64,000 nt of DNA, taken from assembly GCF_011761355.1 (NCBI RefSeq), contig NZ_JAASRW010000011.1, forward strand, positions 1 to 64,000, in the 5' to 3' direction. The DNA is from Paenibacillus lupini. GTDB lineage: Bacteria > Bacillota > Bacilli > Paenibacillales > Paenibacillaceae. A model generated the notes under the pieces. That model saw nothing but the letters and a program-made list of their open reading frames with translations, was not told where the DNA came from and ran no database searches. Positions 16,792 through 25,826 of the stretch are shown here, piece after piece (position 1 is the first letter of the stretch; each line of letters starts with the position of its first letter). The position numbers and the translations under genes are program-made.

Positions 16792-16846
16792 AACCGCCAA
16801 AGGAAGAGCGAGCAGGGGTTCCGCTTCAAACTTTGGCGGTTTGTCG
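16792..16846 (+). terminator. Hairpin after the GH95 gene
   Basis: AACCGCCAAAG (16792-16802) pairs with CTTTGGCGGTT (16831-16841), but only TTGT follows, so termination may be weak. Confidence 0.5.
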
Positions 16847-16908
16847 TACTTTTCGTTAAATATTGGGATTGTTCAAGCCTCTTCTCTGAATTACATTGAA
16901 AATGCATC

Positions 16909-16922
16909 TTGAAAGCGCTTCA
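16909..16922 (+). promoter_or_regulatory. Degenerate cre-like site before the secreted GH-D gene
   Basis: TTGAAAGCGCTTCA contains the AAGCGCTT palindromic core of LacI/CcpA-type operators but lacks one base of the cre consensus. It lies 33 bp before the start codon, where binding would block transcription. Confidence 0.4.
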
Positions 16923-16954
16923 TCATTTTCGATACGAACAGGAGGCTTGATGTA

Positions 16955-19900
16955 ATGAAAAGGAAGTATGGGGCATGGTCCGGTAAAGGCTTGTTCCTCT
17001 TGCTGGTTGCAGTCCTGATTGTCCAATTAGCTGGAGGAACGTCTGGGCGGGAAGTTGAGGCCGCCGCAAGTGTGGAATCGACCACTTCTATAGCTGCTGA
17101 TGGGAGCTATTCATATGAAGCAGAAGCGGCCGCCAATACACTTACAGGCAAAGCAGAGATCAAAGCTTGCGAAGAAGCTGTAGGCTGCTCGGGCGGGCAA
17201 TTGGTTGGAGGGCTGTGGGGCGGCTCGTCACTGACCTTCAACGAGGTGACGGTAGAGACAGCTGGTGTATATACGATGACGGTGCACTATATTTCTGGAG
17301 ATCCAAGGTCGGTTGGGGTAAGTATCAACAATGGTAACGTGGATCACTATGATCTGCCGAGTACAGTTGATTGGAACACGCTTGGTGTTTATGAACTGGA
17401 GCTTGAATTAAAGGCAGGAGTGAACACGATCCGGTTGGATGATGAAGGCAGCTACTCGCCAGACATTGACCGGATCGAGCTCCGGTTATCTGATGGTCCT
17501 GGTGGGCCGGTAGAGGGTACTGCATACGAGGCAGAATCATCAATCAATGTATTAACGGGTAATGCATCTGTTAGTGGCTGTTCAGCGGCTACCGATTGCT
17601 CAGGAGGCAAGAAGGTGGGTAATCTGTGGGGCGGCTCTACGCTGCAATTCCGAGATGTAATGGCGGAAAAAGCAGGCGTGTACACGCTTAGCATTTCTTA
17701 TATTTCGGGGGATCCACGTCCGGTATCCATTGCCGTCAATGACGGCGCTTTAGAAAATTACGCGCTGCCAAAGACGGAAAACTGGGATACGCTTGGCGTG
17801 TTCAAGCTGGAGATTGAGTTGAAAGCAGGAGCAAATACGATTACTTTCAACGATGACGGTGGCTGGTCACCAGATATCGATAAGCTGGAGATTGCAGCTG
17901 CGGAAGATCCGGGCGAAGATCCAGGACCGGTAGACAACATTGGCTTGATTGGCAAAGTGATTGATTCGAAAAAATACGGTTCTATCAAAGTAACGGCACA
18001 TGAAAAAGGAGCTACCTTCGTATCCGGCTCCTACAGCGTTACGTACAATACGGAATCAGGGCTTGCGGCATTCGCTTGGAACGGCAAAACGCTTGTTAAA
18101 GGCGCTTATGCGAGCGCGCAGCTGGAAGATCAACTGCTCGACAGCAGTAAATACAGCGACCACAGCTTTAAGCTGAGTGAAGTTGAGAAAATAAAGGATG
18201 GACATGGCAAAGGCGTCCGTATTACGGTTGAGAATCGCAGTGAGGGCTTGCCGACGATGAAGCAAATTTACCAGCTGTATGAGGATCAGTCTTATTTCCT
18301 CGTATCGCAGCAAGTAGTGAGCAGCTCTACGGTCAGCTCGAATGATATGGCTCCGCTTGTTGTGAATGCGAGCGGTGGCGTTGATCTTGGCAGCTATGGA
18401 GATAACCGCGTACTGATTACTCCATATGACAATGACGCATGGTCCCGCTATCAGGCACGTACGATCAATACATCGCTCAATAATAATAACTATATCAGCT
18501 CCGAGATGACGGCCATCTATGATAACACCAGCCGCAGTGGTCTCGTAATTGGTTCGGTTACCCATGATGTCTGGAAAACGGGTATTTTCTGGAGTGGTTC
18601 AAACGACAAGATAAATAAATTGAAGGTGTATGGCGGTTTTACATCGCTCACATCAACGCATGACAGCATTAGGCATGGCAAAGTATCGGGCAAAACCATT
18701 ACTTCACCTCAAATTGCTGTTGGTTATTACGCGGATTACCGTGATGGGCTGGAGAACTACGGGGAGGCTAATGCGGCTGTTGCTCCACCTCTCAAGTTCG
18801 AGAAAGGTATACCTTCCGGCGTACCGGTTGGCTGGAACAGCTGGGGAGCATATGAAAGCTCACTCAGCTACGATAAAGTTGTTGAGGTATCCAATTTCTT
18901 TAAGGCTAATCTGCAAAAGTCTTTCACAAACAAGGGTACCGTCTATATCAATATGGACTCCTACTGGGATAACCTGTCCGAGCAGCAGCTGCGTGACGCA
19001 GTGAAGGTGATTCGTAAAAACGGACAAAAAGCCGGTATTTACTATGGTCCATTTGTATACTGGGGCGACAATATGTCCCAGCCTGTAGAAGGGACAAACG
19101 GAAAGTACACTTACGGCGATATCGTGCTTCGGGATGCCGCAGGCAACATCCTTCCAAAGGTGGATGGCGCATATGCCATCGATCCAACACATCCGGGCTC
19201 GAAGCAGCGCGTTGAATATGTATTCAAGAAGTTCCTGGATTACGGATTTGAATACATCAAGATCGACTTCCTGAGCCACGGCTCCTTCGAAGGCCAGCAT
19301 TATGATCCTAAGGTGCAAACCGGTATTCAAGCTTACAACCAGGGAATGGCTCATATCAACAAGACACTAGGTGGTAAAATGTTCATCAGCGCTTCGATCG
19401 CACCGATGTTCCCTAGCCAATATGCGCATGCAAGACGCATTTCCTGTGATATTGATGGCAGCCTTAGCCGCACGGAATACCAGCTTAACAATCTGACCTA
19501 TGGCTGGTGGCAGAACGGCACCATCTATGCTTACACCGATCCGGATTATGTGACCCTCGCAAAAGGCGGCTCATATAACGCGGCGCAGACGCGGGTTAAC
19601 TCCGCGGCTATTTCCGGCACGGTCTACATGAACTCTGATGACGTAAGCAATGTGGAAACACAAAAGCTGATGAAATCGCTGCTGACAAATAAAAACGTAA
19701 ACGATATTGCCCTGATCGGCGAAGCCTTCCGTCCCGTTGAAGGCAACACAGGCAACTCCGCAGCGGACGTATTCGTCCTCCAAGACAAACAGGACTATTA
19801 CCTCGCTGTGTTCAACTACACGAACGACCCAACAGTCAAAACGGTCGATCTGAAGCGGGCATTAGGCGTATCAGCATCATCCATGGTAGAGCTCACAGAC

Positions 19901-19996
19901 GCATGGACCAACTCCAAAGTCGAAGCCAAAGACACTCTCCAAGTGAGCCTGGAAGGCGCTCAATCGAAGCTCTTCAAAGTAAAACTGAAGAAATAA
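16955..19996 (+). CDS. Secreted clan GH-D glycosidase with two CBM35-like domains
   Basis: Extracellular enzyme, 1013 aa. Signal peptide at about residues 1-37 (basic start, LFLLLVAVLIVQLAGG, cleavage near VEA-AAS). Two tandem CBM35-like beta-sandwich modules, about residues 53-178 and 190-314, are similar to each other (YEAE start, GGSxLxF, YISGDPR, WSPDID-type ends). After an acidic Pro/Gly linker comes a catalytic region of about 680 aa. It carries GWNSW (626-630), YIKIDFLSHG with Asp771 as likely nucleophile, and RISCDIDG with Asp832 as likely acid/base. This arrangement and the 61-residue spacing resemble Thermotoga GH36 GalA (Asp327/Asp387), so alpha-galactosidase-like activity is likely but the substrate is open. 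It is paralogous to the cytosolic enzyme at 27579. Confidence 0.82.
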   Translation: MKRKYGAWSGKGLFLLLVAVLIVQLAGGTSGREVEAAASVESTTSIAADGSYSYEAEAAANTLTGKAEIKACEEAVGCSGGQLVGGLWGGSSLTFNEVTVETAGVYTMTVHYISGDPRSVGVSINNGNVDHYDLPSTVDWNTLGVYELELELKAGVNTIRLDDEGSYSPDIDRIELRLSDGPGGPVEGTAYEAESSINVLTGNASVSGCSAATDCSGGKKVGNLWGGSTLQFRDVMAEKAGVYTLSISYISGDPRPVSIAVNDGALENYALPKTENWDTLGVFKLEIELKAGANTITFNDDGGWSPDIDKLEIAAAEDPGEDPGPVDNIGLIGKVIDSKKYGSIKVTAHEKGATFVSGSYSVTYNTESGLAAFAWNGKTLVKGAYASAQLEDQLLDSSKYSDHSFKLSEVEKIKDGHGKGVRITVENRSEGLPTMKQIYQLYEDQSYFLVSQQVVSSSTVSSNDMAPLVVNASGGVDLGSYGDNRVLITPYDNDAWSRYQARTINTSLNNNNYISSEMTAIYDNTSRSGLVIGSVTHDVWKTGIFWSGSNDKINKLKVYGGFTSLTSTHDSIRHGKVSGKTITSPQIAVGYYADYRDGLENYGEANAAVAPPLKFEKGIPSGVPVGWNSWGAYESSLSYDKVVEVSNFFKANLQKSFTNKGTVYINMDSYWDNLSEQQLRDAVKVIRKNGQKAGIYYGPFVYWGDNMSQPVEGTNGKYTYGDIVLRDAAGNILPKVDGAYAIDPTHPGSKQRVEYVFKKFLDYGFEYIKIDFLSHGSFEGQHYDPKVQTGIQAYNQGMAHINKTLGGKMFISASIAPMFPSQYAHARRISCDIDGSLSRTEYQLNNLTYGWWQNGTIYAYTDPDYVTLAKGGSYNAAQTRVNSAAISGTVYMNSDDVSNVETQKLMKSLLTNKNVNDIALIGEAFRPVEGNTGNSAADVFVLQDKQDYYLAVFNYTNDPTVKTVDLKRALGVSASSMVELTDAWTNSKVEAKDTLQVSLEGAQSKLFKVKLKK

Positions 19997-19997
19997 C

Positions 19998-20038
19998 AAA
20001 ACGGCTGTGCCGGGGAAACCCAGCGCAGCCGTTTTTTT
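19998..20038 (+). terminator. Terminator of the secreted GH-D gene
   Basis: AAACGGCTG...CC pairs with GG...CAGCCGTTT, then seven T. Confidence 0.9.
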
Positions 20039-20107
20039 AACGGTCAACCCAATATTGGTGACGTACTTTTTCCTTGGTAATTTAAGAACGCGTTTAAGGT
20101 TAGATGC

Positions 20108-20242
20108 AAACGGAACAATTAAATGATTCTGTAGAAACGTAGTGGTCGCTTTTGTGAGGGGATTCCAATCCTATTGGAATTGTTCCAAGGAAACCCCGAG
20201 CAATGGCGATCGGAAGAACATTTAATTGTGCAGTTGCCGTTT
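20108..20242. repeat. Long-range imperfect inverted repeat
   Basis: AAACGG...CAATTAAATG at 20108-20125 is mirrored by CATTTAATTG...CCGTTT at 20219-20242, leaving a loop of about 93 bp. A smaller palindrome TTCCAAT/ATTGGAA (20163-20179) lies in the loop. The element sits 3' of the convergent GH-D and kinase genes and has no identified function. Confidence 0.45.
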
Positions 20243-20257
20243 AACCTAAATTTGTTC

Positions 20258-22000
20258 TTATCTACCAGGAATCCTTATCGTCACCGTCGTCCCAATTCCA
20301 AGCCGACTAAATATCGTCACCCCGTACGTCTCGCCAAACAACAACTTAATCCGATTATCCACGTTCCGCACACCATAGCCCGACAACGTATCCTCACTTA
20401 TTGGCAGGAGACCACTTTGCATTCTCATCCCCATACCATCATCAATCACATTGAGCAGGATATCCTGACCATCGCGATAGGCTCTAATAATAATATTGAT
20501 GCCGTGCTCATGATCCCATATCGCATGGTTGATACAGTTTTCCACGAAAGGCTGAAGCGTCAGCTTGACGATAGGACAGGCCAGCACTGATTCATCAATT
20601 TCGTAGTGAACCCGGAGCAGATTGGCGAACCGCACTTGTTGGATAGATACATAATAGCGGGTCATCTGAATTTCCTCATGCACCGACAGCGTGTTTTTGC
20701 CTTTGTTTAACGAGATACGGTAAAACTTCGCCAAATCGGTCACCATCTTGTTCATTCTTGGATCGGTGTTTCGTATAGCGAGCGACGAGATTGAGGCAAG
20801 CGAGTTGTACAGGAAATGCGGGTTAATCTGCGCTTGCAGCACGTTCAGCTCGGCCTCTCGCTTATCGATTTCCTTCATGTACACGTCGGAGATCAGGGAG
20901 TTCAGACGCTGGCCCATTTTCCGCAGTGCATTGCCGATTTGACCGATCTCATCTCGTCCTAGCGGGCGAATGTCGATAAGCTCGAAGTCTTCTTTTTCGA
21001 TGCGGCGTATCATGCCGACAAGCTTCTCCATCCTCTTGGTGAACAGCCGGGCAGTCACATAGATCATAATCGCCATGAGTGCAAGGCTGATTAACGCGTA
21101 TGTGAGTATGCGTTTGGCCGTCAAATGAGCTTTGGATAGAAAACTACTGTATGGAATAAGCGATACACTTTTCCAGCCATATTTGGTTGTATTGTAGACG
21201 ACAAGTACTCTCTCGCCTTTATATGTGCTGTCGAATTTGCCATTTGTCTCTTCGGGGAAGGTATCCGGCAAGTCAATCGGCTGATTAAGGAGCGTTTTAT
21301 CCTTGGCTGACATAACAACACCTTCTTCATTGAGGATCAGCACTGTTTTGTCATTGGCTTCCTTCTCCATCAGCCGGAAAATATCAGATTCCAAAATATT
21401 AATCGTCAGCACGCCATACGGGTTGTTCATGCTGCTAATATTCAGCAGACGTGTCAGTGTGAACATCGGCGGCTTGTCGGGCAAAGGCGGCGACGTGACA
21501 AACCGGACATCCCCAAAGCTTCCTCGCAGGGATTTGTAGGGCAAGGAGCTCATAAAGCTGTCATCCATTTCTTTGATGTACATACCATCGGTGGGCAGTG
21601 TTTCATTGCTAATAAAGATCGTCATCGAATCAATGTCTGGATTTGTCGTCAGCATGTTGACGAAAGAATTGTTGATATATTTGTAGGCATCCACAAACAG
21701 AGACGGATCCTTCGAATAATCATTCGTCAAATAGGCACGCAGCGAGGAGTCTAAGTACAGCGTTGCAGACAGCTTCGTGTACGTATCGAGCTTATTTTCC
21801 AGGTTGGAATTGATTTGCGCTACCGTAGAGCCAGTATTCGCTACCATCTGGGAGGAGAGCTCGCTGCGAATCGTTGAATAGGAATATTGAACGAAAAAGA
21901 GCAAAGGGAGAATGCCCCCGAGCAAAAACATGACAAACAGCTTCTCGCGAAGCCGCCAATTGTAAAAGGGATTAATCAGCCATCCGACAAGCTTCCTCAT
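20258..22000 (-). CDS. YesM-type sensor histidine kinase
   Basis: Membrane sensor kinase, 580 aa. TM1 (about residues 20-42) and TM2 (about 298-318) flank an extracellular Cache-like sensor, followed by HAMP. The phosphoacceptor His is in QINPHFLYNSL (His_kinase family PF06580), and the HATPase has VENCINHAIWDH and DDGMGM. Its gene starts 17 bp after the stop of the YesN-type regulator gene, so the two form one operon. It is divergent from the importer genes at 23833, so it most likely senses the glycan handled by this locus. Confidence 0.92.
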   Translation of the reverse strand: MRKLVGWLINPFYNWRLREKLFVMFLLGGILPLLFFVQYSYSTIRSELSSQMVANTGSTVAQINSNLENKLDTYTKLSATLYLDSSLRAYLTNDYSKDPSLFVDAYKYINNSFVNMLTTNPDIDSMTIFISNETLPTDGMYIKEMDDSFMSSLPYKSLRGSFGDVRFVTSPPLPDKPPMFTLTRLLNISSMNNPYGVLTINILESDIFRLMEKEANDKTVLILNEEGVVMSAKDKTLLNQPIDLPDTFPEETNGKFDSTYKGERVLVVYNTTKYGWKSVSLIPYSSFLSKAHLTAKRILTYALISLALMAIMIYVTARLFTKRMEKLVGMIRRIEKEDFELIDIRPLGRDEIGQIGNALRKMGQRLNSLISDVYMKEIDKREAELNVLQAQINPHFLYNSLASISSLAIRNTDPRMNKMVTDLAKFYRISLNKGKNTLSVHEEIQMTRYYVSIQQVRFANLLRVHYEIDESVLACPIVKLTLQPFVENCINHAIWDHEHGINIIIRAYRDGQDILLNVIDDGMGMRMQSGLLPISEDTLSGYGVRNVDNRIKLLFGETYGVTIFSRLGIGTTVTIRIPGR

Positions 22001-22017
22001 TGACAGACCACTCCAGC

Positions 22018-23619
22018 CTAAAGTTGCAATTTGCGGTATTCGTTAGGCGTACTGCCTTTATGCTTTTGGAATACCGAGCAGAAATAGGATACATTCTCAT
22101 AGCTGACCCGATGGGCGATCTCGCGCACCTTCAGCGAACGGTCTTTCAGCAGCTCAGACGCATGATTCATCCGGATTCGGGTTAAGTAATCAAGGATCGT
22201 CTCGCCGGTCTTTTCTTTAAAGATAGTACGGACATAGTTTGGTGACAAATAGACCTCTTTGGCGATATCCTCCACCGTAAGAGGCAGATGATAGCGCTCC
22301 GCAATCAGTTTCATAATCTGCTCAGCAACCGACTGATGGCGATCGACATCACGTTCGGCTGCAGCCTTCACCAGCTCCGAACAGAATCGAAGCGCATAAG
22401 CGTGATAATGGGCGATCGTAGGGAGTGACGACAGCTCCTTCCAGTGATCCGCCAATAGTTGATCGCGAAGCGGCCCTACCATGAAGGATGTGAAGTGCTG
22501 CTCCAGAATGGTCAATATTTGGATAACCGCCCGAACGGCGAAATTACGTTCGATTCGCTCCTGCCGCATGCTGCAAAACCAGTCGTCCAGCACCAAGCTC
22601 ACACGCTCCGCATCGCCTGCTTGGACGGCGGCAATAAGGGAAGCTGCTGCGCCCTCGACAGGGATATCGGTCTGCCTCACTATCTCATCGCTGCCGCTTC
22701 GAATGACGGAGCCGGCTTGCCGGTACAACTTCTCTTCGTTACAGCGCTGTGACTCCTCATACGCGTCCTTCAGCAGATGGAACCCTTTGTAAGGGCCGGA
22801 CAAGCCAATGGTCGCAAAGGCCTCCCCCTGCGCTGTTACTACCAGCAGCTCCTCTCGGAGCAGCTCCCAATAAGCAATGTCCCATTGCTGAGGGTTTCCT
22901 TGGAATAGAACAAACAGCGTGTTTGGTCCGGTCTCCAGAACAATAGCGGCGTCTAGTCTCCGTTTGAGCAAATCCCGCACAGTCTCTGCTGCGTCTGCGG
23001 GCAGAATGGAGGAGGATGGCTGCTGTGCTTTGTCTACAGCTGCACCATCAGCCGATTTGCTGCGAAATGCCGGATGCTCGAAAGTCATGTAAGCGGCTCC
23101 AAAAGATTGATGAGGGAGAAAGCCGGAAGCGGCTTTCTCCCATTGCCGAATCCATTCGAGCCGTCGCTGCACGGATGACTCGCGCACTATGCGCAGCAGC
23201 AGCTTCTCAAGCTGCCAGCCGCCGCCTTCGCTGGCAAGCTGCTCATCCTCGCATTTCTTCTTTACTTTTTCCAGAAGCACAAGCAGCTCTTCCATGTCGA
23301 TTGGCTTGAGCAAATAGCCTGCGGCTTCGATATTAAGGGCGGACTTAATATATTGAAATTCATTATGTCCACTTAAATAAATAAGCTTGACGCTCTTATC
23401 GATTTGCTTCGCACGCCGTCCAAATTCCAGTCCGTCCATGATGGGCATACGCACATCTGTCACGATAATGTCCGGCTTGAGCTCGGTCAGCTTGGCCAGC
23501 GCTTCCTTTCCGTTACGCGCCGTTCCAGCGACTTGTATGCCGGCTTGCTCCCAAGGAACATAATGCTCCATCGTCTCCAGCTCGATCGCTTCATCGTCTA
23601 CCAGAAGCACAGAATACAT
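22018..23619 (-). CDS. YesN-type AraC response regulator
   Basis: Response regulator of about 533 aa. The N-terminal receiver domain has LLVDDEAI, phosphoacceptor Asp in IVTDVRMPIMDG, and YLSGHNEF. A long middle region follows, and a C-terminal AraC double helix-turn-helix (TVEDIAKEVYLSPNYVRTIF...YFCSVFQKHKG). The start at 23619 (MYSVLLVDDE) matches the family; an ATG 13 codons upstream (23658) is also open and neither has a strong ribosome site. Partner of the YesM kinase at 20258-22000 and probable activator of the divergent ABC/GH genes. Confidence 0.9.
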   Translation of the reverse strand: MYSVLLVDDEAIELETMEHYVPWEQAGIQVAGTARNGKEALAKLTELKPDIIVTDVRMPIMDGLEFGRRAKQIDKSVKLIYLSGHNEFQYIKSALNIEAAGYLLKPIDMEELLVLLEKVKKKCEDEQLASEGGGWQLEKLLLRIVRESSVQRRLEWIRQWEKAASGFLPHQSFGAAYMTFEHPAFRSKSADGAAVDKAQQPSSSILPADAAETVRDLLKRRLDAAIVLETGPNTLFVLFQGNPQQWDIAYWELLREELLVVTAQGEAFATIGLSGPYKGFHLLKDAYEESQRCNEEKLYRQAGSVIRSGSDEIVRQTDIPVEGAAASLIAAVQAGDAERVSLVLDDWFCSMRQERIERNFAVRAVIQILTILEQHFTSFMVGPLRDQLLADHWKELSSLPTIAHYHAYALRFCSELVKAAAERDVDRHQSVAEQIMKLIAERYHLPLTVEDIAKEVYLSPNYVRTIFKEKTGETILDYLTRIRMNHASELLKDRSLKVREIAHRVSYENVSYFCSVFQKHKGSTPNEYRKLQL

Positions 23620-23777
23620 GACGGCACCAGCCTTTCTCGGTAGAATAATAACTTTCATGCTTCATGTTTCTCTAGTTTAACGGCTATGCCGTTATTCAAC
23701 AATGGAGCAAAAGGAAGTGTGTGGGTTTCGAGCATGAATCGGTAGATCTTATTATAGAACGGCTATTTTGCCCGGCC

Positions 23778-23783
23778 TATAAT
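23778..23783 (+). promoter_or_regulatory. -10 box of the GH-D locus importer operon
   Basis: TATAAT 50 bp upstream of the first permease, with no recognisable -35 at the right distance. This fits a promoter that needs the AraC-type response regulator. Confidence 0.45.
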
Positions 23784-23832
23784 AAGGACACAAAGCGATG
23801 ACAACGCAATCCATTCATGGGAGGGCAACACG

Positions 23833-24807
23833 ATGAACATACAAACGAAAGCGCATCCACAAGCGCTTACCGTCAAGCGGAAAAGAGGTGGACTGCTTGA
23901 TAGATTGAAAGAGCAGAAGCTGCTTTACGTACTTATGCTGCCCGCGATCATCCTGACCTTGATGTTCTCCTACGTGCCGATGTTCGGGCTGTATATGGCG
24001 TTCATTAACTATCAGCCGGGGGGCGGATCGTTTTTCAAGCAATTTTTCACAACAGACTTCGTTGGCTTGCAGTGGTTTGATTACTTCTTCACTAACGGCG
24101 ATTTCGTGCGGATTATGCGTAACACGCTGGCGCAAAGCTTCCTGTCGCTGCTGTTCGGATTCCCGATGCCGATCATTCTGGCCTTAATGATTAATGAGCT
24201 GCGCAACGGCTGGTTCAAGCGAACATTCCAGACCGTCTCCTACATGCCGCATTTTATCTCGTGGGTTATCGCAGCGAACATCATTATTACAATGCTTTCA
24301 TCGGGTGGGGTCATCAACAACATCCTGACCGGACTTCATATTGTTGACGAGCCGATCCAGTTCATGCAGAAGGGCCATCTTTTCTGGTGGATTATCGCCT
24401 TCTCGAATGCCTGGAAGGACATGGGCTTTAATGCCATTATGTATCTGGCTGCGATAGCGGCAATTAACCCCGAGCTGTACGAAGTGGCGAAGGTCGATGG
24501 AGCGAGTCGTCTGAAGCAAATGCTGCATATTACGCTTCCTTCTATTCGTCCGACCATTATCATTTTGGCCATTCTCGCGGTTGGTGGAATATTGAACGCA
24601 GGCTTTGACCAGCAGTACCTGCTTCAGAACAATACGGTTATGGAATACTCGGAAGTCATCGATACGTACACGTACAAATACGGCTTGCAGAACGGGATGT
24701 TCTCCTACGGTGCTGCAGTTGGTTTGTTCAAATCGGTTGTGGCATTCCTACTTGTCATCACCGTTAACCAGATGGCCAAAAAGACGGAAGAGCAGTCGCT
24801 GTTCTAG
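23833..24807 (+). CDS. ABC sugar importer permease, LplB type
   Basis: Inner-membrane permease, 324 aa, of the binding-protein-dependent oligosaccharide importers. Six predicted helices; the EAA loop that contacts the ATPase reads VAKVDGASRLKQMLHITLP (about residue 220). Typical N-terminal segment MFGLYMAFINYQPGGG. First gene of the permease-permease-lipoprotein set. No ATPase gene occurs in the locus, as is usual for this family, which shares an MsmX-type ATPase encoded elsewhere. Confidence 0.93.
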   Translation: MNIQTKAHPQALTVKRKRGGLLDRLKEQKLLYVLMLPAIILTLMFSYVPMFGLYMAFINYQPGGGSFFKQFFTTDFVGLQWFDYFFTNGDFVRIMRNTLAQSFLSLLFGFPMPIILALMINELRNGWFKRTFQTVSYMPHFISWVIAANIIITMLSSGGVINNILTGLHIVDEPIQFMQKGHLFWWIIAFSNAWKDMGFNAIMYLAAIAAINPELYEVAKVDGASRLKQMLHITLPSIRPTIIILAILAVGGILNAGFDQQYLLQNNTVMEYSEVIDTYTYKYGLQNGMFSYGAAVGLFKSVVAFLLVITVNQMAKKTEEQSLF

Positions 24808-24833
24808 TACAAAACGGAAGAGGAGAACACGTC

Positions 24834-25721
24834 ATGGTGAAAGACAAAAAAGATTTTCTCTTTATGACCGCCGTTTACACATTTATCGTTGCGATATTTA
24901 TAGTGACGTTCTATCCTTTCTGGAATGTCTTCATTATTTCGCTCAACAGTGCAGAGGACACGCTGCGGGGGAACCTGTATCTGTGGCCAAGAGAGTTTAG
25001 TCTTGCAAGCTATACGCAGATTTTGAGCGACAGCGAGATTTGGATGGCGATCCGGGTTACGCTGCTGCGGACAGTCATCGGTACGCCGCTGGCGGTTATC
25101 ACGATTAGTATGCTGGCATTTGCACTTAGTAAAAAGGAGCTGGTCGCAAACCGCTTCTGGACGTTATACTTCGTCTTTACGATGTATTTTGGCGGCGGAC
25201 TAATTCCTTACTATATGGTGCTCAAAAGCTATCATCTGATCGACAGCTTCATGGTGTTTATCGTGCCGGGTTTAATGAATGTGTTTTATATGATCATCAT
25301 CCGGACCTTTATGCAGGGACTGCCGCAGGAGCTGGATGAATCGGCGAAAATGGACGGAGCAAATTACATTCAGATTTTCTTCCGGATTATATTGCCGCTG
25401 ACGACGCCAGTACTCGCAACAATCGGCTTGTTCACGGCGATCAGCCATTGGAATTCCTGGTTTGACTCTTATGTGTTTACCTATAATCCGGATTTGAAAA
25501 CGCTGCAGGCTGTACTCGTCAAAATTTTAAATCAGTATCAAACGGGCTCTATGGTAGGCGATGCACAGGCTATGGCGAATTCAGCTAAGCGTCTGGCGGT
25601 GTCACCGGACACAATCCGGATGGCTGCGACGATGGTCGCAACGCTTCCTATCATTATGGTGTATCCGTTCCTGCAAAAATATTTCGTTAAAGGTATGACA
25701 CTAGGCGCAGTTAAAAGTTAA
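24834..25721 (+). CDS. ABC sugar importer permease, LplC/YtcP type
   Basis: Second permease subunit, 295 aa, with six predicted helices, the FYPFWNVFIISLNS opening typical of YtcP proteins and the EAA loop ELDESAKMDGANYIQIFF. It ends PFLQKYFVKGMTLGAVKS, the conserved C-terminus of the family. It follows its partner by 26 bp with a GGAGAA ribosome site. It forms the membrane channel with the LplB-type protein. Confidence 0.93.
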   Translation: MVKDKKDFLFMTAVYTFIVAIFIVTFYPFWNVFIISLNSAEDTLRGNLYLWPREFSLASYTQILSDSEIWMAIRVTLLRTVIGTPLAVITISMLAFALSKKELVANRFWTLYFVFTMYFGGGLIPYYMVLKSYHLIDSFMVFIVPGLMNVFYMIIIRTFMQGLPQELDESAKMDGANYIQIFFRIILPLTTPVLATIGLFTAISHWNSWFDSYVFTYNPDLKTLQAVLVKILNQYQTGSMVGDAQAMANSAKRLAVSPDTIRMAATMVATLPIIMVYPFLQKYFVKGMTLGAVKS

Positions 25722-25826
25722 TCCGACTGGACATTACAGATTACTTATGGGGAGGTGCGGCCCGGCATAAGAAGGCCGAACAGCTTTTATGATTAGCGTA
25801 CAATTATTGAATTAGGGGGATTTCAT

